A stretch of DNA of 64,000 nt from Nectonema munidae (Eukaryota; Nematomorpha; Nectonematoida; Nectonematidae). Of this stretch, positions 54,230 to 64,000 are shown one piece after another. Under the pieces are notes generated by a model that saw only the letters and a list, made by a program, of their open reading frames with translations, had not been told where the DNA came from and searched no databases. Location of the stretch: the NCBI GenBank assembly GCA_030549495.1, contig JAUIRK010000897.1, positions 513,501-577,500 of the forward strand. Reading direction: 5' to 3'. The translations under genes and the position numbers were made by a program. Positions within the stretch are counted from its first letter, which is position 1. Every line of letters begins with the position of its first letter.

Positions 54230-56500
54230 CAATGCTTTTAGTTGCTTTGCTAGGCAATCTCTTTCTCTGGGCTCTTGCTAGGCCATCAAATCGAGGTTTG
54301 TTACATAGTAGGCCGCAACTAATTTTTTACAAGTTTAAGCCTGCTAAAAGATCTTTCAGCGGATGCTACTGGTGCTGGAATTGTCAAGAATATTCTCAAG
54401 CTAATACAAACATTTGGAAATAGTTCACACAATTTGTATTCTAGAGCTTTTAGCTTTGGGTTTTTAACGTTTGCGTTGTGTACAACTCGTAAATGTTGCA
54501 TTTCTTCTGTAAGATCCTTATCATCAAGGTACAAAGGATATTGATGAGCTAAATTTGTTGCTTTTTTTCTAGCTCACTTTCACACATTGTGGGATATTTT
54601 CACAGAAAATGCAAAATTTTCGGTCAACCCTTTAACAGCATTAAATCTTACAGTTAAATCAGGCAACAACATTATTAATCAAAACATATAACACAGGTTT
54701 TCTAAAATAAGCTTCTTCTAGAGAATCATCTGTGTCATTAATTTCTGCCATATTGGCTTTAGGTGTAATTGTGTAATCATGCATCCTTTTTCTCTTCCGA
54801 TCTCCATGGCAGAATTTAATTTTCATCTCAAGATTTAATGCAACCTCTTTTGCTTCATTCCAGATTCATTTGCAATTTCTTTGTAGCCCAACTAAATCTT
54901 CAAGAAGAGTTTCAATATTAAACACTTCTACATCCAAAGTGGTATCTCTAGCTTGAATTACCTTGTTGCCAGTGGCGGATCGAAGGGGCACGCCTCATGG
55001 GCCTAGCCCCCCCCCCCCTATGAAAAATGGCTTCGAAAATTACCCTTACATGTATAAAAAATAAATTTTTGCAATTTATCAATGGCAAAATAATGTTAAA
55101 AATATGAAAACATAGGTAATTAGTGATTTTAAAAGACAATACAGCTGTCGTATTTTCTGAAGACTTTTAGCAAAATTGCAAAAAAATTAAATAGATTTCG
55201 GCCCCCTATAAGAAATTTCTGGATCCGCCACTGCATGTTGCAAATATCTATTGCGGCCAAATTTTATACTAAACTGCTGACATCAGCACACAAATAAAAC
55301 TTTTTAGGTATGCCAATACTCCGTTTGTTTGATTTCTTGTTTTTGCTCTTAGGTTAAGCTCTAACAGATCTTGCAATGCTAACTCGATACCATTAAGATG
55401 AAATGGAAAATGTTTGATACACTGAAGTCTATCAGACCACCTGAAATCTGACATGGCATTTAAAGAACAGCATATGCGTGTTTTAAGTAATTCCCATCGT
55501 TTCTGGCTAGAGTTGAACAAGTTATATATTGATAGAACTGTTCCAAAATATGATTGCTTCAGGGTCGCACATCCGGGGAAGCAACCCCCATGTGTTTTCC
55601 TTCGCCTTAACCTCTTGTACATGTTCTTGGAGAATAGGATCCCACCTTATAGCAGCTCAATCAGACCTGGTGAGTTACCATTGTTTGGATCTCCAATCCG
55701 ATGTGATGATCCACTAAATGCCAAACTATGTTCCCCCAGAAAAAGAACAACATTAATTATACGTTTTAATATATTGCACCATTTCACTGCTTCAGCTGGT
55801 AATTTGCTTCTAATAAAGAATCAACACCTTTCTTTCAAGCTCTCTCTAAGCTATGTAACATTCCTTATGGTTCTTGCTCTTTTCATGATCTCTGACTCTA
55901 ACACTTAGTTTCCGCCACTTTGTACTGGCTGTCCAAACTTCAGGAGATGCTAGTGCAGACTATGAAGATGAAAAAATGGTGTGCCAAAACAGTCGACATG
56001 GCAAACACTATAATACTTCTTTCACTCGACTCCAAACAAGAAACTCTTTTGTGCATTTTTCCATTAGTGCCACGGAATTTCAAGGTAATTTCTTGAAAAG
56101 CATGTTGATCCAAATCATTTGGAAATTGTTTAGGAAGTGGGATGTGACCAAAAGTAATATATTTTTCTATTTCTGCTTGAGTAGGAACTTCATCTGTGAC
56201 GCAACCAATATCAGGGCCAGTAAATGACTTATCATTTGTGGGTTCAAAACGATCATGATGTAGTTCTTCTCCAGTCATACTTTCATCAGAAAGAGGAATC
56301 TTGCAAACTTTTTTACTAAATGAACTTACTGATGAATTTGGCTTTTCAGGAGTCTTCTGCCTGAAGTGTATTCGGCCCTAATAGCTTAACCTGGAATAGT
56401 GTCTGCTGTCCTTTTTTGCTTTGCTTCTATTGTCTTTCTGCCATCCTGATTTGTGAAGATACATTCTCAATGGGTTATTTACTCTAAAACAAAAGTTGAA
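54230..56500 (-). mobile_element. hAT transposon remnant (ZMYM1/KIAA1586-like transposase)
   Basis: Read on the - strand. The N-terminal part at 55940-56278 has YITFGHIPLPKQFPNDLDQH, matching the lead-in to the TTF-type zinc finger of ZMYM1/THAP12-like hAT proteins. The central part at 55269-55622 has NLFNSSQKRWELLKTR, then LNAMSDFRWSDRLQCIKHFP. The C-terminal dimerisation domain at 54319-54534 has LFPNVCISLRIFLTIPAPVA and SAERSFSRLKLVKN. Frames are broken several times. A MITE is inserted at 54970-55233. Terminal inverted repeats were not identified, so the borders are approximate. Confidence 0.75.
54970..55233. mobile_element. hAT-type MITE nested in the hAT remnant
   Basis: 264 bp. The left end CAGTGGCGGATCGAAGGGGC and right end AATTTCTGGATCCGCCACTG are inverted repeats. 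8-bp flanks CTTGTTGC (54962-54969) and CATGTTGC (55234-55241) match at six of eight positions. A C run of ten follows the left end, and GGCCCCCTATAAGAAATTT lies before the right end. No coding capacity. Confidence 0.85.
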
Positions 56501-56509
56501 AAAAACTTA

Positions 56510-57620
56510 CAATGTTTCGACTGAAATTCTTATGTTTGTTTTAAAAACAAATAATATAAAAATCATCTAGAAAAAGAAGAATCTAATTTTTTTATAAAAA
56601 AATTACTGTAAAATGTACATTTATAATATCTAAAATTAAAGGACTGCTGAAATCTATTTGTCATTATAGGTTTTTGAAGTATTGTTTATTTCTCTATAAC
56701 TTTTTAGCATCAGTTGGCAGTTCCTTCAAGAGGGGTTTTCAGAAAAATTCAGTTGGAAATAGTAGAAACAGGGAAAACAAGCTATCAAAAGGATAGACGT
56801 ATTATTCTCTCTAACGAAAAAGATCCTTTGACAAAATGAGTGAGCTAGTTAGTAACTCAGTTAGATAGATAGTTTTTCAGTTAGTTAGTGGATTAGTTGG
56901 TTGGTGAATTAGTTATTTTTTCAGACCTGATTTTATTGCGCCAAAAAGATTTGAGCCAAAAAGGACTATGCCAAACTGGGTCATTCCAAGAATATAATTT
57001 AAAAATTGACAAAACAAAATCTTTAAATTTATAGAAATAGAGTGTTTTTAAATGCAAGAATGTCAAATGTATTTTTGGTATCGTCAGATTCATTTTTATT
57101 CAAATATATTAATTCTATTCCACATTAACTTGCATCTACCACCAAACAAAGAGATCTTTTGTGCTCAAGTTGTGTGAAATGTAGCGAGTCAAACTCAATG
57201 AATCTGTCACCGAAATCATTTTTATCTTTGCCCTTTAATCCTCCAGTATTTTAATATTTCTTACGCTATAATGTACAAGAAAACCTGTTCACTCTAATCC
57301 TCATAACAGCCATACTAGGATGTATGACCACTGACTTTATAGTTTTAAAATTCTTTATAATATCCATAAACAAGACCTCAGTGTTCTGCTGAAATTAAGG
57401 ACCAGTTTCAACCGGTCTTTAAAATATATTGAGAAAAACTGAAAATTTCTTCATCAATTTTACATTATATCGAAATAGGTAATTGGTAGGATTGCCAGAT
57501 GCCTCACTTTTTTGGGACTGTCCTTCATTATTCTTTTTGAAAAAAAAGTTTTAACTTCGCTTAACTACGGAATCTCGGGCGAATTAGATTAATGTTGTTT
57601 TTTCATTTAAAAAAATTTTG
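56510..57620. other. interval with a GTTA-type simple repeat
   Basis: At about 56840-56915 an imperfect (GTTAGT / TAGTTAG)n run. Otherwise AT-rich DNA with no gene I can support. Confidence 0.4.
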
Positions 57621-57751
57621 TTCCAAATGTGACTGTTTCTCTTCTTTCGTATAAAATTGCATCTTTCACCTTCAAAGTATTTTTCATCTTAATTTTTTGT
57701 AAGGACTTCTCCTTTTCAAGACCTTTTTTGTCCTGTTTTCATGTTTTAAAA

Positions 57752-57952
57752 ATGTCGCAACCTCTGTTTATTCCGTTCTCGTCCGACTCTAAGCACAGCG
57801 GGGTAAAGCTGGTTCTAAAGGGAGGCCTGCGCTATAAGAAAGTGTATACATTTAAAGGGATTTCCCGAACGCAAAATAACTGTACACAGACAAGACGACA
57901 GTCCATGTATATCGCATATAAAATGTGCTTTCCCGTGTTTATATTTTTTTAA
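57752..57952 (+). pseudogene. FLYWCH-type zinc-finger-like fragment
   Basis: The + strand frame from the ATG at about 57752 reads MSQPLFIPFSSDSKHSGVKL, then VLKGGLRYKKVYTFKG and ISRTQNNCTQTRRQS. The pattern 'S..g..L...G.rY.k......W.C' resembles the first half of FLYWCH fingers, which often sit at the front of Mutator-like transposases, but the Trp-Cys core is not clear and the two His are absent. It could be the first exon of such a gene or chance. Weak. Confidence 0.3.
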
Positions 57953-57998
57953 GAACCCTCAGATTTAAAGATATCGATGTCTCTAATCAACACCTCTC

Positions 57999-58101
57999 CG
58001 GTTAACGACCAACGTCGACTTCATAAAAATATGATGGTCTGCTTTTATTAATTCGTTTTAATACGAATCCTCTTTTTTTGATTATTCTGGTCGTTAACGG
58101 G
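57999..58101. mobile_element. TTAA-type MITE, copy 4
   Basis: The ends CGGTTAACGACCAACGTCGA and GGTCGTTAACGGG, with ATTATTCTGG inside the right end and TTTATTAATTCGTTTTAATA in the middle, match the copy at 16097-16226. The flanking TTAA is not intact on the left; TTTTTAA follows on the right. Confidence 0.6.
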
Positions 58102-58109
58102 TTTTTAAA

Positions 58110-58930
58110 TATTTTATTTTCTCTCTACACCTAAATTTCAAAGTTTGCAGTTAACTACGTTATTTTCTTTCTTATCTTGTTCGTCTGGCCTTGAAAATTA
58201 GATTATCTTCACAACGCAGCTAAAGTATGCAACAATGTTACATTCCTTCTCCATTCTATTTAAAATATGAGTTTTGTTTTATTCACCTTGTTTGTATGGA
58301 TAAAGGTTTCCCCTCTGACCCATTCAGCTAAAATCGTGTAACCTTGATACAAGACAATGTAACACGGCATTTCAATTCAATTCCAACAAAAGTAATGAGA
58401 AACCTGATCCAAAGCTTTACTCACTTTCTATGCACGTGTGAAAAATTAAGTGTTGGACCAAAGCCATCTTCTCCAAATATTATATGCCTCATTCTTTAAC
58501 TATTTTAATTTAATACGATTCTAGTATTTTTTTGCATTGTGCATTAATTTTTTTAGGACTCCTAGTGTTAAGATATAGATAAGTTTTACATATTTTTTCA
58601 TATTTATTTCTCCCGAAGGGTCATATTTAAAATTTTTAAGTTTTAAATAACTGAATCGTCTATAGCTAAGCTAAATTTAACAAGCTAGTAAACGCATAAA
58701 TATCAACTAAACAAGAAGCTAATCATCCCCATAGATAACCTTCAATCCCAAATAAACTATTTATAAAATAACTCCTTCACGTGTTTGATTTAACTTCCTC
58801 TCCCAATCGAAAGTAAAAGTCTAGTAATTTTACAGATTCTCAATTGGTACAACTCCTAAATATACTCAGCGATCACAAATCTAAAAGTTATTTAAGGATT
58901 CCAAAATTTATTAAGAAAATAGCTGACATG
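58110..58930. other. AT-rich interval
   Basis: No recognisable gene or repeat border. Confidence 0.35.
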
Positions 58931-58937
58931 TAGTTTG

Positions 58938-59105
58938 AAGAATTCGAGCATTCTTAGTATTACAGTGTCGGGTTTTCTTTGAGAAGGTATAATTGCACTG
59001 TTTGTGCCGATTTAGGAGCAAAGTAACCTTGATGCTGGATTCGAACCCAATACTTTGGAGTATAAAAGCGAGGCTTTAGACAACCTAATTAACGCTCCAT
59101 ATACT
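58938..59105 (-). repeat. tRNA-derived SINE, family 2, copy 2
   Basis: The - strand reads GGAGCGTTAATTAGGTTGTC, then GTATTGGGTTCGAATCCAGC (a good tRNA B box), then CATCAAGGTTACTTTGCTCC and GTGCAATTATACC. The head resembles a tRNA gene in reverse, but the same 3' body follows the B box at 10510-10645, so a SINE is more likely than a tRNA. A tRNA pseudogene remains possible. Confidence 0.5.
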
Positions 59106-59109
59106 CAGC

Positions 59110-59630
59110 CCGCAATTAATGAAAAGACAGCTGCAAACGAAACAAAATACAAATACATAAGCTTTATCCATCTTTAAATCGTGTATTCTCCTTTGTACTG
59201 GTGGGAGGAGGAGAAATGAGGTGCTGATGTTGAAGGACTCAAAGAGACACATAGATCGATTTATAGATGCTACTGCTACCGATCATTTATATTTAATATC
59301 CCAGATGGACAGAAAAGTCCACAGTGCTACTAATGATTTCCTCTTAAGCTTACGCCTGACTCTGGAGTGACAATGCTTCGATTACCATTCCAAACAACCC
59401 TTGATTTTGTGTTAAATTTGGACTCGCAATGCTGGCGACAACTGGAAAAAAGGGGATGAACAAATGAAACAGTTAAAAGTGATATATGAACCGTAGAATT
59501 ATATTAATTTCAAAAGAAATTATAGAACATTTTTGACCACATTCAAGAAAATGAACCACCTTTAGTGTTTAGGCAAGGCAAAATTTTACGAAATCGAACA
59601 GCCTAAAATTTTCTTGTCTCCAATTGCGAT
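59110..59630. other. interval without a supported gene
   Basis: Slightly higher G+C from 59150 to 59450. No long open frame or known motif. Confidence 0.3.
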
Positions 59631-59639
59631 CTTCAAGAA

Positions 59640-62170
59640 TAAACTTTTAATTAGATTTCAATGTCACAATCATTTTCAATTTTCGTGGATTCTATTCCAT
59701 ATATTACCCGTTCACGTATCCAAGAATATTTTAAAAAATTTTTTATAAATTTTAAATAAAAAATATATTTTTATACTAAATCAATCATGCTGATTTCATT
59801 TTCCTACTCAATTTTTGCAATTAATCTGTCAAAGTATCAATCAATTTTACGTCTGAAATTTTTCTCCAAGAATATTAATTAAATTTTATATTTTATACCA
59901 AATAAATTTGGCAATTAGGATTTGGAAATGTCTAAAAGTATTTGCAGTTCACATATTAGAAAGTGTCTCCAAAAACAAAGTAAATTTTTTTTAAAATAAA
60001 TCGAACCTGCTTTCTTGACTCATTTGTTTTTGCAATTATAGTGTGAAAATGTGAATCATATTTGTGGTTGATGGCAAAAATTATTTCGCAGAATTTAATA
60101 AAATACATTTTTTATTCAACATCACCATGCTGATTTTATTTTTTGACACAATTTTCGTAATAAGAATGTCAAAATGTCAATCATTTTTACTAGTTTTATC
60201 TGAAAATTTTCTTCACAAACATTTATTCACATTTTAAGAAAAATATTTGTTAAACTTAATTGACAACCTGAAAATTATCTGATTAACATACTTTTATATT
60301 TTAATTAAAATATATTTTGTATTTTTAAATTTTTTATTATTTCAGGGCTTAGTTTCCCCAATTAGGGTGCAAGAATGTGTGAAATTAATAGTCAACTTTC
60401 ATATTTCCGAAAAACATATTTTCTTAAAAAACTCAAATCAAAAAAATCACTTTTGATTGAAAATCACTATTAAAATTTTGATTGAAGATAAAATTCTGAC
60501 TAAAAATATTTCTCAAATTTAAAATATTTTTTAATACAATATCGTCCATGTTTTTCATTTCTATATTTCTTTTTTGTCATTACAGGGTAAAAATGGGTGT
60601 ATCAATCGAATTGGCAAAAATTTTTTTTTCCAAAAAATTATTTGTCAAATTTGTTCTCACAATGAATTTAAGTATGCGAGAAGTAATGGAACTGAAGGAC
60701 ATTGAAAAATAGAACGAGTGATCATAAGAAAAATGAAATAGTAACACGTTTAATACTGTTTTCCAATGAACTAGTAGATGGTGTAAAAATAAAGTATTGA
60801 GAATTTAAAAATATCTTGACCGTGAAGAAGAAGCTCCTCTCTTGTGAATCCAAAATGGTTAAGCCTTTATGTTGCTAGTCAATATTTTAATGTTCAATTG
60901 ACTAAAAGAGTGATCTAAAAATTTTTAAACATTTAGAGTTATCATAACTATGCCAGATATCAAAAGGTGAAGACACAGCTATTCTCAAATAATTTTTATA
61001 AATGGGAATCGATTTTGACAAATTTTTTACTTCCGTGTAAATGAGAGAGTGTTTTAGATGATAAAAGTCGAAAACTTTTTCTAATTGAAAAAAAGAAGAT
61101 TATGAATGATTTCATCAAGAAAAGGAACTTTGAAAAATGATTCGTCAACAAACATTCAGAGTGATATCTTTTCATATCATCTGACACTACATACAACCCA
61201 ATATTGTTAATAAAAGACAAAGAGGTTCTCTTCAATAAAAAAAGTTTTGAAATCCCTTAAATTCTGAGCTAAATAAATCTCTGAAAAAACTTTTTTCGAA
61301 CATAGAGTGCATAAATTGAATTTCTGATAAAAGCACCAGTTCAGAATTAATAGCAAAATTAGATACCATATAAAGTTAATTAGAAATGAAGTACAGATTT
61401 TTACCTGTTAGATCATTTTTAAGCAAAACAATGGAGGTCCTATTTAGATATATCGTTTAAATTTGTCTCTTTAATTAGCAAACAAAGAGAAGGATAAACT
61501 AAGGAACAAGAATCAAACCAAGGAGAGCCATAAGACCTCGGTTTAGTTAGAATAGCAAGCAGTAATATTTTTCACGATGTCATTTTATAAAAAAAATCTA
61601 TTGCTGAATTTATTATTATTATTTATCACTAGATATATTATAATGTAACTCATCTATAAGGTTATTATTGAAAAATTTCATCAGAAATAAAAATTTATAA
61701 TTTTTAATTTTATAACCTTTTATCTAACAAGATCGCAGGTCGCTTTGATCAGAAATTTGGTCCCATTCCTATTTATGAGATGGATAAAATCATTATTATA
61801 TCAAGAAAGAGACTATTTTATCGATTGTGCTTTAATATATAAAATTCAATGCAGTGTTGAACTAAGTAAATATATAACCATTTTAACCACATTGAAATGT
61901 AGCTTTCATTGCGTTTGTATATATTGACAAAAATACAGTCGTGATGAAATAGAGAGAGGTCGATTTTCTAAATCGGACAAAAATTGTTCAAAAATGATAA
62001 AAAAAAATATCTGATCACATATTAAGCAGAGTTAAACAGTAACCGCAAGTTAAATCTAGAATGACAAAAGTATTTTCAAAATCAAATTGAGCATCTTCAA
62101 TTTAGTGTGTATGGATAAGTTTATTTAAAAATAATGAGTAAAAGTGTTTGAACTGAAGATGGAATTAAGA
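59640..62170 (-). repeat. array-bearing repeat family, copy 3 (inverted, with extra internal sequence)
   Basis: The reverse complement of 61920-62160 gives the family head (AAATAAACTTATCCATACAC, TTGCGGTTACTGTTTAAC, TATTTCATCACGACTG). The diverged array lies at about 59740-60560, with CATGCTGATTTCATTTT.., TACTCAATTTTTGCAATTAA at 59785 and GCTGATTTTATTTTTTGACA at about 60130. Between head and array, about 60700-61850 is extra sequence absent from the copy at 22.2-23.9 kb, either an insertion here or a deletion there. No coding region is recognised in it. Confidence 0.6.
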
Positions 62171-62179
62171 TGCACTTCT

Positions 62180-64000
62180 ATAAGGGAGAGCTAATTTAAA
62201 TCAAAAAAAAAGTTGAAATAATAATCCATATTTAGTTTATTAAAATTCAAATCGCTCTCAAAAATAATTGGTCACTTGAGACTGTTTTTCAATAAAACCT
62301 ATCAATTAATATGCAAATACACTTAAAATAGACTTCGTGAATTATGTTGACTGCTATTATTCAACCCTTTCGGCTTCATTCTTTCTTCTTTCCAAAGAAC
62401 TCTTTTCTCAGCAACGAAAAAGCGAAGCTTCGCCAACGGTAAAGCTTTTTCATGTATTTCCAACTCGTATCAACGGCCTTTCCTCTCCCCTGCAAAGCAG
62501 ATATATTCAATGCGATTTTATTGGAAAAATTTTCCTTTAAAATACTTAGGGAGGAGAGAAGCTCACGAAAGAAATCCTGCCTTTATTTGGAGATTCGTTT
62601 AGCGTATCAGTCAGATGTAATCTAGAATGCGTTTGTAAGTTTTGTTGCAGCTGAAGACGAATCACGGAATCAAAATAATTTTCGAATGCTGCTCTCCACA
62701 ATCTTTAACTTATCAAAATACATCGGTGATGAAACATCATTTTAAGCGAATGTTGTACACTTATTTAAAATGCTAGTAATATTAACTTTTGTGAAAAGAG
62801 TATAAAAAGTAGGTACCCTTTAGAAATGTTTCAGTTTGGAAGGAAAAAATTAGTTCATTTAGATAGGAGAGAAAAGTTATGGGTAAGAAGCACGTGAAAT
62901 GACTGAATTGAAGGCCGCTTTTCGACGAAATTGGGCCCGGAGACCTAAGGCACCTCACGCAAGCAGTGACAGAATTAGCATTTAAAGCCTTTTCTGTATT
63001 CTAAGAGCTGTAAAAAATGAAATTGCTAAAACTATTGACCGTGAAACTATTTTCCAAGGAAACGTAAAAATATCTTTTTCTAAAAAAGTTGTGCCGAATA
63101 AGTAGTTTGTCTAAGTACCTTTCTTTGCATTAAAATTATAAATTTCATATGTCATGCATCAAATTTTCGTGTATATTTAACTTGTTTTTTTATTTCTTTC
63201 TTTTCTTCGTTAAAAGATGAACATAATGAATGGAATATAAACTACCGATTTTGTTATATCATAATCAAATAAGCCTTTTTTAAAAAAGAACTCATGTAAA
63301 ATGTTTCATTTTCATTTCGGACATTAAAACCCCTTTTTCAAAGATCACAATCACACGTTTTCTCATCAAAGAAAAATTATCCTACTTTTTATTTCGAAGC
63401 AAATTTATTATTTGATTTCGTGAGTATCAGTGAATATTATTATCCCGTAATGCAACATTAAAAATAATTCACAACAGAATGCAGTATCAGCTTATTTTTG
63501 ATATTTCAAAATTTAAAAATTATTTGGATATTCTTTTTCGACATTTATATACTATAGTACAAAATGAATGTTAAATAACATTGGAAGATCAAGATTTGCT
63601 TCTTTGGAAAAATTGTTGAACAGATGGGGAAAGCACACAGCCATGGGGATAATTGTGCACAGGCAAACACACTGATATGGGTCCTGCAACATCAATTTCT
63701 CCCATATTTTGTTTAAATCTGGGCCTATCTATGTCCATAGTTTTGTATTTTTGAGATGGTAATATGTGTGTGTTTTTGAAGGGTTTACTTTCTCTTCGCT
63801 TACTGAAATATCTGCAATTTTTTTTTGAATTCATCTCTATTTTTCAAAGTTGTCACTATCAAGTGTAAATATTTTTAAATTGTCTTAATTTTCGGGCATC
63901 CAAGAAACGGAATCGATCAAGGACCCAAACGCTTTTCGTGCTATGACAGCTAATGGGGAAAATTAAAGTTTTTCTGAGATTCAAGGATTGAACGAAAAAA
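62180..64000. other. right end of the window, no gene supported
   Basis: Frames at 62337-62540 (+) and 63589-63834 (-, ..GEIDVAGPISVCLPVHNYPH..) have somewhat protein-like composition but no motif I recognise; either could be an exon of a gene extending beyond the window. A GC-richer patch is at 62920-62980. Confidence 0.3.

Noticed and set aside
53690-57500. GATTGCCAGA phrases near 53694, 54210 and 57487 as ends of the hAT element
   Set aside because: Orientation is outward for the pair around the transposase, so they cannot be its terminal repeats; possible eroded MITE ends only.
58990-59105. Possible tRNA gene on the - strand with a good B box
   Set aside because: The sequence after the B box matches that after another B box at 10510-10645, which fits a SINE; acceptor-stem pairing was not convincing.
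63589-63834. 81-residue - strand frame near the window end
   Set aside because: Composition is somewhat protein-like but no known motif; cannot be told from a chance frame without sequence beyond the window.

Overview
The window is AT-rich eukaryotic DNA (roughly 70% A+T by eye) with spliceosomal introns, sparse genes and a very dense load of LINEs, SINEs, DNA transposons and MITEs. The protein-coding genes are animal-like and the GNPDA protein reads closest to insect sequences I remember, so an invertebrate, perhaps an arthropod, is the best guess; the sequence does not fix the species. There are no CRISPR arrays, operons or bacterial signals.

Three host genes stand out, all on the + strand: an intronless NEMF/Rqc2 homologue (16342-19245, ribosome-associated quality control), a divergent single-exon TACC-family coiled-coil gene (35077-36156, centrosome/microtubule), and a five-exon glucosamine-6-phosphate deaminase gene (GNPDA, 45993-52761) whose third intron has a GC donor and whose two long introns hold hAT transposons. 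They share no pathway; they are housekeeping islands in repeat sequence.

Layout. 1-820: decayed repeat. 820-3060: GC-rich broken fossil, possibly of a non-retroviral RNA virus, abutting a LINE endonuclease fragment. 3050-8950: three head-to-tail pieces of one RNase H-bearing LINE family on the - strand, with a TTAA-flanked MITE inside. 9.0-15.3 kb: remnants of hAT, piggyBac and an uncharacterised DDE-like transposon. 16.3-19.2 kb: NEMF. 19.8-22.0 kb: a piggyBac element with palindromic subterminal repeats. 22.2-23.9 kb: a repeat with an internal ~150-bp tandem array. 24.3-29.15 kb: a second LINE of the first family, split by an 833-bp inverted-repeat element that itself carries a SINE. 30-34.7 kb: Merlin, MITE and other remnants. 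35.1-36.2 kb: TACC. 37-38.2 kb: a MITE and a third copy of the ~150-bp array. 38.95-40.73 kb: a pogo-like element bounded by TA. 40.9-44.8 kb: an almost intact LINE of another clade. 46.0-52.8 kb: GNPDA. 54.2-56.5 kb: a hAT transposase with a nested MITE. 57.6-64 kb: MITE, SINE, a FLYWCH-like fragment and an inverted copy of the array-bearing repeat.

The least explained structure is the array-bearing repeat (22.2-23.9, 37.4-38.2 and 59.6-62.2 kb): its head, array and tail recur in the same order, which suggests a defined mobile unit rather than a simple satellite. The virus-LINE junction near 3060 and the TTAA MITE family are the next most informative.
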